DNA from: an uncultured bacterium
GTDB lineage: Bacteria > Acidobacteriota > Thermoanaerobaculia > Thermoanaerobaculales > Thermoanaerobaculaceae
DNA length: 64,000 nt
Direction of reading: 5' to 3'
NCBI GenBank assembly: GCA_937924755.1
Contig: CALEVZ010000017.1
Span: forward strand, 1-64,000
This document shows positions 1 through 7,470 of this stretch, piece after piece (within the stretch, counting starts at the first letter, position 1; every line of letters begins with the position of its first letter). Under the pieces are notes generated by a model. The model worked only from the letters and a program-made list of their open reading frames with translations, was not told the origin of the DNA and did not search any database. Position numbers and translations under genes: made by a program.

Positions 1-367
1 AGTAGGCGAAGTAGCGGGCAAAGCCCCGCTCCCCCTCGCCGTGCATGTACCCCACCGAGTAGACGTGGATCAGAAACCCCACGAACGTCACGAAAAACAG
101 CATCACCGCCGACAACGGATCCAGGCGCAGGGCGACGTCGAGCGTCACTTCGCCCGCCGCGATCCAGCCGAACAACCTCTGGATGAACAGCTTCTCGGGC
201 AGGGTGGCAAACTGCAGGAGGGCACCCAGGGCGACGGCCAGGGACAGTCCCACCGAACCCACGCCGACGAGGGCGGTGGTGCGGTGGTGGAACCGCTGGG
301 CGCCGGCCAGAAGCACCCCGGCGCCGGCAAGGGGGAGGACTGGGACGAGCCAGAGGGCGTCGAGCAT
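1..367 (-). CDS. nuoL: NADH-quinone oxidoreductase subunit L, N-terminal part (runs off left edge)
   Basis: This is the start of the antiporter-like membrane subunit L (ND5 family) of respiratory complex I, which takes part in proton pumping at the far end of the membrane arm. About 122 codons are visible before the window ends. The translation starts MLDALWLVPVLPLAGAG, a hydrophobic first helix. It later shows DPLSAVMLFFV and HVYSVGYMHGEGERGFARY, blocks typical of NuoL. The ATG has GGAGG five bases upstream, and that Shine-Dalgarno overlaps the nuoK stop codon. It is the last readable gene of the nuo operon; nuoM and nuoN would be expected past the edge. Confidence 0.93.
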   Translation of the reverse strand, partial: MLDALWLVPVLPLAGAGVLLAGAQRFHHRTTALVGVGSVGLSLAVALGALLQFATLPEKLFIQRLFGWIAAGEVTLDVALRLDPLSAVMLFFVTFVGFLIHVYSVGYMHGEGERGFARYFAY

Positions 368-376
368 TTCCACCTC

Positions 377-682
377 CTACCAGCGCAGGACGTTGAGGCG
401 GTCCACGTCGATGGATTGCTGGTGCCGGAAGATGGCCACCAGAAGTCCCAACCCGACCGCCACTTCGGCCGCGGCGACGGCCATGATGAAGAAGACGAAG
501 ACCTGGCCATGGAGATCGCCGTGCTGGCGGGCAAAGGCCACCAGGGTGAGGTTGACGGCGTTGAGCATCAGCTCGATGCCCAGCAGAGTGGAGATGCCGC
601 TGCGTCGCAGCAGTACGCCGCCGGCACCGACGGCGAACAGCACCGCCGCCAGGGTGACGAAATGGGTGGTGGGCACGCTCAT
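377..682 (-). CDS. nuoK: NADH-quinone oxidoreductase subunit K
   Basis: NuoK (ND4L family) is a small membrane subunit of complex I that takes part in proton translocation. The 101-residue product has the usual length and three hydrophobic segments. It carries the two membrane glutamates expected in the family, at E37 (in LGIELMLNAVNL) and E73 (in AAAEVAVGLGLL). Its start lies two bases from the nuoJ stop and its stop overlaps the Shine-Dalgarno of nuoL, so it sits inside a tightly coupled operon. Nothing is unusual in the protein itself. Confidence 0.96.
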   Translation of the reverse strand: MSVPTTHFVTLAAVLFAVGAGGVLLRRSGISTLLGIELMLNAVNLTLVAFARQHGDLHGQVFVFFIMAVAAAEVAVGLGLLVAIFRHQQSIDVDRLNVLRW

Positions 683-684
683 CT

Positions 685-1170
685 TCAGGCCTTCCTTTTG
701 ACCAGGACCATGGCTCCCACCAGGGCGGCCAGGAGCAGCACCGACACCAGCTCGAAGGCCAACAGGTGGGGCCCCACCAGCAAGCGACCGATGGCCGCCG
801 CCGTCCCTTCGACCACCCCTTCACCCGCCCCCGGGATGGCGACCACCGCAAGCGCCGCTCCGCCCAGACCCACCAGGGCCGCCGCAGCCAGGCCGAAGAT
901 GCGCTGCAGCTTGCGCGGCTGGTCGCTCTCGGCCAGGGGGGCGTTCAGCAGCATTACCACGAACAGGAACAGCACCAGGATGGCGCCGGCGTACACCAGG
1001 ATCTGCGCTGCGGCGAGAAACGGGGCCGCCAGCAGGGCGTAGCACACGGCGACGCAAAAGAACGTCACCACCAGCGACATGACGTTGATGACGGGGTTGC
1101 GGTGGGCAACGGCAACGACTCCGGTGGCTACCGCCACCACCGCCGCCGCGAAAAAGACGGCCAGCTCCAT
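685..1170 (-). CDS. nuoJ: NADH-quinone oxidoreductase subunit J
   Basis: NuoJ (ND6 family) is a membrane subunit of complex I next to NuoK and NuoA. The 161-residue protein is almost entirely hydrophobic with about five membrane segments. The early stretch NPVINVMSLVVTFFCVAVCY and the following QILVYAGAILVLFLFVVMLL are characteristic of the family. The ATG is preceded by GGAGG at good spacing. Only 37 bases separate it from nuoH, so nuoI, which normally lies between nuoH and nuoJ, is absent here. Confidence 0.95.
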   Translation of the reverse strand: MELAVFFAAAVVAVATGVVAVAHRNPVINVMSLVVTFFCVAVCYALLAAPFLAAAQILVYAGAILVLFLFVVMLLNAPLAESDQPRKLQRIFGLAAAALVGLGGAALAVVAIPGAGEGVVEGTAAAIGRLLVGPHLLAFELVSVLLLAALVGAMVLVKRKA

Positions 1171-1207
1171 CAGTGACCTCCTCCGGAGTGAGCAGGGACG
1201 GCGCGCA

Positions 1208-2248
1208 TCACAGCCACCCCTGCCCCATGGCCATCCCCACGATCAGCAGGTTGAGGGCGGCCAGCGGCAGCAATCCCTTCCAGCCCAGCTGCATGAGTTG
1301 GTCGTAGCGGAAGCGGGGCAGCGACCAGCGCACCCACACGAACAGCCAGAGCAGCAAGGCCACCTTGGCGGCGAAGGCACCCGCCGACACCAGCAACAGC
1401 GGCCACCCGCTCAAGGTGGCGGTCAGCCACGGCACCTGCCAGCCGCCCAGAAACAGCGTCACCGTCAACGCCGAGATGGTGACGATGTTGATGTACTCGC
1501 TCATAAAGAAGGAGGCGAAGCGCATGGACGAGTACTCCACGTGGTAGCCGGCCACCAACTCGGTTTCCGCTTCGGCCAGGTCGAAGGGCAGGCGGTTGGT
1601 CTCGGCGAAGGCGGCCACCAGGAAGACGATGAAGCCGATGGGCTGGGTCACCGCGTGCCACTTCCAGATCTCCGGACCCTGCCGGCCGATCACCTCCTGC
1701 AGGTTCAGGGTGCCCGACACCAGCACAACCCCCAACACGGACATGGTCAGGGAGAGCTCGTAGGACAGCAGTTGCGCCGAGGAACGCAGACCACCCAGCA
1801 ACGAGTACTTGTTGTTGGAGGACCACCCCGCCAGTACGATGCCGTACACCCCCAGGGAGGAGATGGCCAGCAGGTACAGCACGCCGACGCCGAGGTCGGG
1901 GGCGACGTGGATGCCCTTCAGTGGCACGCCGAACACCTCCACCCCGGCGTCGGCGGAGAACGGGATGACGATGAAGGTCACCAGCGCCACGAACATGGAC
2001 ACCATGGGGGCGAGGGTGTAGAGAATGGGGTTGACGCCGCCCGGCGTCAGATCCTCCTTGAAAAACAACTTCACCGCATCGATGACCGGCTGCAGTAACC
2101 CCATGGGGCCTACCCGGTTGGGCCCCAGTCGATCCTGGATGAACGCCGCGCCCCGCCGCTCCACCCACACCATGATGGGCACGCAGGTGAGCAGAACGGT
2201 GGCGACGACGAGCAACTTGGCGGCGGTGACGGCAAGCTCAGCCCACAT
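1208..2248 (-). CDS. nuoH: NADH-quinone oxidoreductase subunit H
   Basis: NuoH (ND1 family) anchors the peripheral arm of complex I to the membrane and lines the quinone-entry channel. The 346-residue protein begins MWAELAVTAAKLLVV. It carries the conserved ERRGAAFIQDRLGPNRVGP block just after the first helix and about eight membrane segments. A longer in-frame start at 2341 lies inside nuoG coding sequence and would add a non-membrane extension unlike the family, so 2248 with AGGGAG upstream is chosen. The start overlaps the last bases of nuoG. The next gene is nuoJ rather than nuoI. Confidence 0.95.
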   Translation of the reverse strand: MWAELAVTAAKLLVVATVLLTCVPIMVWVERRGAAFIQDRLGPNRVGPMGLLQPVIDAVKLFFKEDLTPGGVNPILYTLAPMVSMFVALVTFIVIPFSADAGVEVFGVPLKGIHVAPDLGVGVLYLLAISSLGVYGIVLAGWSSNNKYSLLGGLRSSAQLLSYELSLTMSVLGVVLVSGTLNLQEVIGRQGPEIWKWHAVTQPIGFIVFLVAAFAETNRLPFDLAEAETELVAGYHVEYSSMRFASFFMSEYINIVTISALTVTLFLGGWQVPWLTATLSGWPLLLVSAGAFAAKVALLLWLFVWVRWSLPRFRYDQLMQLGWKGLLPLAALNLLIVGMAMGQGWL

Positions 2249-3827
2249 GCTGGTGCTCCCTGTAGGTGCTGGGACTCCCGCCGCCCAGCCGTTCCCACTC
2301 CAGACCCGAGAAGCCCTTCTCCTTGGTGGCCATGGCGGCAAACACCGCGGCAGGGGAGTCTAGGTCAAGCGCGCTCACCCCCATCGCCCGCGCCAACAGC
2401 TGCAAGATCTGCCAGGCCGGTCTGGCTTCCCCGGCGGGGCTGAAGGCAGGCTGGAAACGCTGCACGTGGCCACCCGAGGAGGTGAAGGTCCCCTCGTCGG
2501 AGGCCAGGGAGGCCACGGGGAGGAGCCAGGAGGCCACCTCGGCGGTGGGGTGGTTGGTGCGGGCTAGGGAGAGGGTAGGGCTCACCCGCAAGAGCTGCAG
2601 GGCTTCGGCCGTAGAAAGGTAAGGATGCGCAGTGGGGTCAAGGATGACGGTGAGGTCGGCGGCGCCGTAGAGAAAGCGGGCCAGACGCTCGCCGTCCACC
2701 AGTTCCAGGCCGAGCCGCCGGGCGCCCTCGCTGTTGGGATGGGCGTCGCGGGAGTAGAGCCACTCCCCCTTGCCGTTTTTCATGCGGCGGGGTTCGCCGG
2801 GATGCACGGGGACCACCAGCTCTCCTTTGAGGTGGCGGACGAACAGCTCGCGGGCCAAAAACAGCGTCTCGTTGGAGAGGTTGGCAGAGGCGACGACGCG
2901 CAGCGTGCGCGCCGCGCTCACGTCCAGGGCCAGCGCCCGCATCGCCTCCCCCCAGGAGACCCGATGTAGCTGGCCCTCCACCCGGTGGAGCGGGTGCAAG
3001 CAGTGGGTTTCGTTGAGGGACTCGGCCAGGAAGCGGCCAAAGTCGCACAGCCAGGTGGCGTTGACGGCCGGGTTTTCCCGCGGCGTGAAGCGGTACACCG
3101 TGCGCTCGTGATGGTCGATCCACAGGTTGCAGCCGATGGAGCAGCCCGGGCACACCGAGGGGGTGGAGCGCAGCTTCCAAGCCCGCTTGCGAAAGCGAAA
3201 CTCGCGAATGGTCAGCGCCCCCACCGGGCAGACGTCGGCCGTGCAGGCGGAAAAGGGGTCGGTGAACGGCTGCCCGTCGAAGGTGTCGATGAAGGCGTGA
3301 TTGCCCCGGGATTTGTAGGTCAGCGCGGCGGTCTCGGAGATCTCCTGGGTGAAGCGGATGCAGCGGGAGCAGTGGATGCAGCGGTTCTGGTTCTGCACGA
3401 TGTGGGGACCCAGCAGACGCCGCTCCAGCCCCGGGAAGGTGCGGCGGGTTTCCACCATGTGGGTGGTATCGCGCCCCTCGGTGAAGGAGTGATCCTGCAG
3501 AAGGCACTCCCCCGCCTGGTCGCACACCGGGCAATCCAGGGGATGGTTGGCGAGGAGGAACTCCATCACCGCGTCCCGCGCCTCCTTCACCCGGGCTGAA
3601 GTCTCAGAACGAACCACCATGCCGTCGGTGACCGGCGTGGCGCAGGCGATGGCCAGGCGGGGCGCCCCTTCGATCTCCACCATGCAGATGCGGCACTGCC
3701 CGACGATGGACAGGTAGGGGTGGTAGCAGAAGTAAGGAATGGCCACCCCGGCCTGGCGGGCCGCCTCGATGAGGTTGGTCCCGGCGGGCACCTCCACAAC
3801 CGTCCCATCGATGGTGACTTTTGGCAT
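2238..3827 (-). CDS. nuoG: NADH-quinone oxidoreductase subunit G (short form)
   Basis: NuoG carries the chain of iron-sulfur clusters in the NADH-oxidising (N) module of complex I. The N-terminal 2Fe-2S ferredoxin domain has C34, C45, C48 and C62. The His-Cys3 cluster is H95, C99, C102 and C108. A further 4Fe-4S cluster uses C150, C153, C156 and C200. C226, C229, C233 and C261 reproduce the C-x2-C-x3-C-x27-C pattern of the off-path cluster N7. At 529 residues it is much shorter than the roughly 700-900 of many NuoG proteins, so the molybdopterin-oxidoreductase-like C-terminal part is reduced. It starts 12 bases after nuoF ends. Confidence 0.95.
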   Translation of the reverse strand: MPKVTIDGTVVEVPAGTNLIEAARQAGVAIPYFCYHPYLSIVGQCRICMVEIEGAPRLAIACATPVTDGMVVRSETSARVKEARDAVMEFLLANHPLDCPVCDQAGECLLQDHSFTEGRDTTHMVETRRTFPGLERRLLGPHIVQNQNRCIHCSRCIRFTQEISETAALTYKSRGNHAFIDTFDGQPFTDPFSACTADVCPVGALTIREFRFRKRAWKLRSTPSVCPGCSIGCNLWIDHHERTVYRFTPRENPAVNATWLCDFGRFLAESLNETHCLHPLHRVEGQLHRVSWGEAMRALALDVSAARTLRVVASANLSNETLFLARELFVRHLKGELVVPVHPGEPRRMKNGKGEWLYSRDAHPNSEGARRLGLELVDGERLARFLYGAADLTVILDPTAHPYLSTAEALQLLRVSPTLSLARTNHPTAEVASWLLPVASLASDEGTFTSSGGHVQRFQPAFSPAGEARPAWQILQLLARAMGVSALDLDSPAAVFAAMATKEKGFSGLEWERLGGGSPSTYREHQHVG

Positions 3828-3839
3828 CCTCAGGCTCTC

Positions 3840-5156
3840 CTATTGGCCGTCGAAGCCGGGGCGGGGCCCGGCCCAGGGCAGCACCGGCAGTTTCTTCGGC
3901 GGGCGTGGGGTCGCCGCCGCGATGTGGCGTTCGAATTCGTAGGGGAACTTCTTGACGATAGAAGAGATGGGCAACGCGAAGGCATCTCCAAGAGGGCAGA
4001 TGGTCATCCCCTGGGAGGCGTACTGGCAGATCCGCAGCAGGGTGGCGGGGTCTTCGGGGCGCCCATGCCCCTCCAGGATGCGGTCCAGGATGTCCATGGC
4101 CCAGTCGGAGCCCTCGCGGCAGGGAGTGCACTGCCCGCAGGACTCGTGGGCGTAGAAGTGGGCCAGGTTGGCGGCCGCCTCCACCATGTCCACGCTGTCG
4201 TCCAGCACGATGACTCCGCCCGAGCCCAGCATGGAGCCGGCCTCGGCGCAGGCGTCGAAGTCGGCCTTGACGTCGATCTGGTCGGGGGTCATCACCGGCG
4301 CCGAGGACCCCCCGGGGAAGAACGCCTTCAGGGTGTGGCCGTCGCGGATGCCGCCACAGTGCTCCTCGATGATCTCGCGAAACGTCACCCCCATGGGCAG
4401 CTCGTACACCCCCGGGCGACGCACGTGGCCGGAGACACAGTACAGCTTGGGGCCGGTGTTGCGCGGGCGGCCAATGGAGGCGAACCAGGCGGCCCCCCGG
4501 GTGAGGATGGAGGGCACACAGGCCAGGGTCTCCACGTTGTTGACCACCGTGGGCTTGCCGAACACGCCCACGACCGCGGGGAAGGGGGGCTTAAGGCGCG
4601 GAAAGCCGCGCTTGCCCTCCAGCGACTCGATAAGGGAGGTTTCCTCCCCGCAGATGTAGGCCCCGGCGCCGCGGTGCACCCACACGTCCAGGCGGTAATT
4701 GCTGCCCATCACCGAGGCTCCCAGGATGTCCCGCTGGCGCGCCTCGGCGATGGCCGTTTCGAGGATCCTCGCCCACCGCACGAACTCGCCGCGGATGTAG
4801 ATGTAGGCGGTGTTGGCGCGGATGGCGTAGGAGGCGATGGCGATCCCCTCGATCAGCAGGTGGGGGTCGTACTCGATGATCTCGCGGTCTTTGAAAGTCC
4901 CCGGCTCCGATTCGTCGGCGTTGCAGATCAAATATTTGGGGCCGGGATGCTCCTTCGGTACGAAGGTCCACTTGCGGCCGGTGGGAAAGCCCGCCCCACC
5001 CCTGCCGCGCAGTTCGGAATCGAGGACTTCTTTCGTCACCGCCTCGGGATCCATGGTGAGGGCCTTTTTCAAGCCCTCGTAGCCCCCGGCGGCCAGGTAG
5101 GTGTCGATGTGGCGGGAATTGGGCACGCCGCGGGCGCGCAGCAAGACTGGCTCCAT
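3840..5156 (-). CDS. nuoF: NADH-quinone oxidoreductase subunit F (NADH and FMN binding)
   Basis: NuoF oxidises NADH, holds FMN and passes electrons to its 4Fe-4S cluster at the tip of complex I. The 438-residue product has the glycine-rich nucleotide-binding stretch LRGRGGAGFPTGRKW (residues about 49-63). The ICNADESEPGTFKDRE block follows near residue 77. The cluster motif SCGQCTPCREG lies near residues 338-346, with the fourth cysteine in ICPLGDAFA near 385. The ATG at 5156 is only three bases past the nuoE stop. Upstream in-frame codons belong to nuoE sequence in another frame, so this start is chosen. Confidence 0.97.
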   Translation of the reverse strand: MEPVLLRARGVPNSRHIDTYLAAGGYEGLKKALTMDPEAVTKEVLDSELRGRGGAGFPTGRKWTFVPKEHPGPKYLICNADESEPGTFKDREIIEYDPHLLIEGIAIASYAIRANTAYIYIRGEFVRWARILETAIAEARQRDILGASVMGSNYRLDVWVHRGAGAYICGEETSLIESLEGKRGFPRLKPPFPAVVGVFGKPTVVNNVETLACVPSILTRGAAWFASIGRPRNTGPKLYCVSGHVRRPGVYELPMGVTFREIIEEHCGGIRDGHTLKAFFPGGSSAPVMTPDQIDVKADFDACAEAGSMLGSGGVIVLDDSVDMVEAAANLAHFYAHESCGQCTPCREGSDWAMDILDRILEGHGRPEDPATLLRICQYASQGMTICPLGDAFALPISSIVKKFPYEFERHIAAATPRPPKKLPVLPWAGPRPGFDGQ

Positions 5157-5158
5157 GC

Positions 5159-5689
5159 TCACGCTTCCTTTCCCTGCGACAGCTCGTCCACGAGGGCGTC
5201 GAGTTGCTCGATGGTGAGGTTCTCGTAGTAGTCGTCGTTGATCTGGATCACCGGTGCGGAGCCGCACGCCCCCAGGCATTGCACCCCGATGAGCTGGAAC
5301 GTGCCGTCCTGGGTGCGCTCTCCCAGGTCGATGCCCAAGCGTGCCTTGAGGTGTTCGAGCAGTTCCCGGCCGCCGCACACGGCGCAGGAGAGGGTCTTGC
5401 ACACTTGCAGTACGTAGCGGGCGGGTGGGGAGGTGTAGAACATGGTGTAAAACGTCACCACGCCCTGCACGAACGCCGGGCTTTCCCCCAGTCGGGCGGC
5501 TACCGCCTCGATCACCCCAGGGGCGATCCAGCCGTAGCGCTCCTGGCACAGCCACAGGACGGGCAGCAGCGCCGCCCGCCGGGTGGGGTAGTGGGTGAGC
5601 AGCTCAGAGATGCGTTCCTCCATTGTGGCATCGAAAGTGACGTGGGTGAGTTGTTCCTCGGGCACGGCGTGGATGGCCACGGTCCTCAT
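5159..5689 (-). CDS. nuoE: NADH-quinone oxidoreductase subunit E
   Basis: NuoE is the thioredoxin-like 2Fe-2S subunit of the NADH-oxidising module of complex I. The 176-residue protein has the four cluster ligands C97 and C102 (QVCKTLSC) and C138 and C142 (QCLGAC), the classic C-x4-C ... C-x3-C layout. The VVTFYTMFYTSPPARY stretch before the first pair is also typical. Its ATG overlaps the TGA of nuoA. This is odd, because in the common nuoA-N order nuoB, nuoC and nuoD separate nuoA from nuoE. Confidence 0.96.
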   Translation of the reverse strand: MRTVAIHAVPEEQLTHVTFDATMEERISELLTHYPTRRAALLPVLWLCQERYGWIAPGVIEAVAARLGESPAFVQGVVTFYTMFYTSPPARYVLQVCKTLSCAVCGGRELLEHLKARLGIDLGERTQDGTFQLIGVQCLGACGSAPVIQINDDYYENLTIEQLDALVDELSQGKEA

Positions 5690-6075
5690 GCCTTGCTCCC
5701 GCCGCGCGCCCAGTCGAAGGCGCCGGCCCGCCACAGGTACACGTAACCGATGGCCAAAATCAGCAAGAAGGCCAGCACCTCGAAGAGCACGATGGCATTC
5801 CCCTCCGCCAGCAGGCCGCGCGCTGCCACCGCGACGGGGAAGAGGAACGCCACTTCGAGATCGAAGATGATGAACACCATGGCCACGACGAAGAACTTGA
5901 CGGATACTCGCTTGCGCGAGGCGTCCAGCAGCGGCATGCCGCTCTCGTAGGTCTCGAGCTTGCGCTGGGGCTGCAACTGCCCCCGTCCCAGAAGCTTGGA
6001 GGCCACCACGAAGGTGGTGGCGACCACTGCGGCAAAGGTGAAGGCCATGATGACTGGGATGTACTGGGCGGTCAT
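5686..6075 (-). CDS. nuoA: NADH-quinone oxidoreductase subunit A
   Basis: NuoA (ND3 family) is a small membrane subunit at the hinge between the two arms of complex I. The 129-residue protein beginning MTAQYIPVIMAFTF has three hydrophobic segments. It contains the conserved ETYESGMPLLDASRKRVSVKF and IFDLEVAFLFP blocks. An in-frame ATG at 6135 lies within the promoter and would add an unrelated extension, so 6075 with GAGGGGGG just upstream is chosen. It is the first gene of the operon and its stop overlaps the nuoE start. A strong promoter lies 30-60 bases upstream. Confidence 0.94.
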   Translation of the reverse strand: MTAQYIPVIMAFTFAAVVATTFVVASKLLGRGQLQPQRKLETYESGMPLLDASRKRVSVKFFVVAMVFIIFDLEVAFLFPVAVAARGLLAEGNAIVLFEVLAFLLILAIGYVYLWRAGAFDWARGGSKA

Positions 6076-6106
6076 CCATCCCCCCTCGTGCCCAAATTCA
6101 CATGGG

Positions 6107-6135
6107 ATGGTACGCATCAGCGGCCGAACCGTCAA
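6107..6135 (-). promoter_or_regulatory. Promoter of the nuo operon
   Basis: On the minus strand TTGACG (6135-6130) and TACCAT (6112-6107) are separated by exactly 17 bases, a good housekeeping-type promoter. Transcription would start near 6100, giving a leader of about 25 bases with a purine-rich Shine-Dalgarno before the nuoA ATG. The flanking stretch 6136-6322 shows no gene. Confidence 0.7.
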
Positions 6136-6322
6136 GCTGCGGGTTACTCCGGCGAGGAGGGACCCTTGCAGCGAGGGGGCAAGGGCCCAGCCGGGGGAGC
6201 CGGTCTGGCATCGCGGTACGGGTTCTCACCGGGCGGGGGACAGGCGGGCGGAGCCCCGTCCGGCCCGGCGCACGCAGGGCCGCGGTGCCGGTTCGCCACC
6301 GGGGGGCTGGCGTGCCACGGTT

Positions 6323-7399
6323 CTAGGGCCGCTCACGGCACACCCACCCGGCTTCGTCGAAGAAGCCGAACTGGCGCTCCAGCTTGAGGAAAACCCTCTG
6401 CTCGCCAACCAGCAGGGGGGGTTCGATCCTGACTCGCACCACGCCGCGCCGTCGTGCCACAGTCGCCCGGCCGACGGGCAGTCGGGTGAGGCGATCGACA
6501 ACCGCCCGAACGCTGGCGTGGCCGCCCAGCCGGACGCTCAGGCCGGGGTGGGAAAGACTTCCGGGCAGCAGGTGGAGGGTGGGCGGCCCGAAGGCCCGCG
6601 CCCTGAACCGGAGCTCCACCAGGGCAACCAGGGCGCCGGCCTCGTCCCTGACCGCGTCGGCAATGGGGTGGGGAGGGCCGGGCCTCGGCATGGCGAAGGG
6701 CTGGTAGCCCTCCCAAGAGGTCGCGAAGGAGGGCAAGAACCAGCGCCTCCAGATGAGCTGACTGCGGTGACAGAGGATGGCGGCTCGCTTGCGGGCCACG
6801 TCCGCCGGGGTCATGGCAAGGCCCGCCGGGAGGCGTCGGCGTCCGCTGGGGTTGTGCACCACAAACGCCAGCGTCGTGGGGGTCGGCGACGTCGCTTCAG
6901 GCGCCAGCAGGGCGAGCTGGGTGAGCACCGCAGTGGCCGAGTGGTCGGGGTGCAGATCGTCGGCTGAGGGAGCGATGAGGATCGTGGGGGCGAAGCTGAT
7001 CAGCTGGTCCGCGAGGCGTTGGGCCAGCCCTGCCGGGTCGCGCAACAAAAGGTGTGTGAGTCCCTGATCGGGCAGGCGGAGAAAGACCACCGACCGGGGT
7101 TCCACGCCCAGGGTGGCCAGCGCCGCCAGGGCTTCGCCCTCGCGGTGTCCGGCATAGGCCATCCGCGCTCGCGCCGTGAGAAACAGCCGGCGCTCGAAGG
7201 CCCGCTGGGCCCACGGGTTGTTCTCCCCGGAGGTGAGAAAAACCACTCGCACCCCGGCATTCGCCCGGCAAGCCGCCAGCAGAACGCCGCCGGCGCCGAT
7301 GGATTCATCGTCGGGGTGGGGCGCGACGACGAGCACCCTGTCGCTCGGACCCGGTACCGGGACGCTGCCGGTACTGCCATTCGTAGGGGGTGTGGCCAT
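6323..7399 (-). CDS. PIG-L/LmbE family deacetylase
   Basis: This is a zinc-dependent deacetylase-like protein of the PIG-L (LmbE) superfamily, whose members remove acetyl groups from N-acetylglucosamine-type substrates such as sugar lipids, mycothiol precursors or bacillithiol. The metal-binding motif APHPDDES occupies residues 27-33, and a second histidine block HPDHSAT follows in the middle of the protein. The catalytic domain fills about 230 residues. The remaining C-terminal hundred residues are basic and of unknown role. The substrate cannot be told from sequence. It stands alone, divergent from apgM, and no Shine-Dalgarno is visible before the ATG. Confidence 0.85.
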   Translation of the reverse strand: MATPPTNGSTGSVPVPGPSDRVLVVAPHPDDESIGAGGVLLAACRANAGVRVVFLTSGENNPWAQRAFERRLFLTARARMAYAGHREGEALAALATLGVEPRSVVFLRLPDQGLTHLLLRDPAGLAQRLADQLISFAPTILIAPSADDLHPDHSATAVLTQLALLAPEATSPTPTTLAFVVHNPSGRRRLPAGLAMTPADVARKRAAILCHRSQLIWRRWFLPSFATSWEGYQPFAMPRPGPPHPIADAVRDEAGALVALVELRFRARAFGPPTLHLLPGSLSHPGLSVRLGGHASVRAVVDRLTRLPVGRATVARRRGVVRVRIEPPLLVGEQRVFLKLERQFGFFDEAGWVCRERP

Positions 7400-7409
7400 T
7401 GAGCCGGTA

Positions 7410-7415
7410 AGTATA
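7410..7415 (-). promoter_or_regulatory. -10 element of the PIG-L gene, leaderless type
   Basis: Minus-strand TATACT ends ten bases before the ATG at 7399, so the transcript would carry only a few leader bases. The ten bases between (taccggctca) contain no Shine-Dalgarno. No clear -35 is seen. Confidence 0.45.
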
Positions 7416-7422
7416 CGGACTC

Positions 7423-7452
7423 TTGGCCCGGGGGGCAGGGTGTGGCTATGCT
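7423..7452 (+). promoter_or_regulatory. Promoter of apgM
   Basis: TTGGCC (7423-7428) and TATGCT (7447-7452) are 18 bases apart, upstream of the apgM Shine-Dalgarno GGAGG at 7461-7465. It overlaps the divergent PIG-L promoter region. Confidence 0.5.
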
Positions 7453-7470
7453 CGTGGGCGGGAGGCGAGC

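Noticed and set aside
1171..1207. Possible hidden nuoI between nuoH and nuoJ
   Set aside because: Only 37 bases are available and no ferredoxin-type cysteine motifs occur in any frame nearby.
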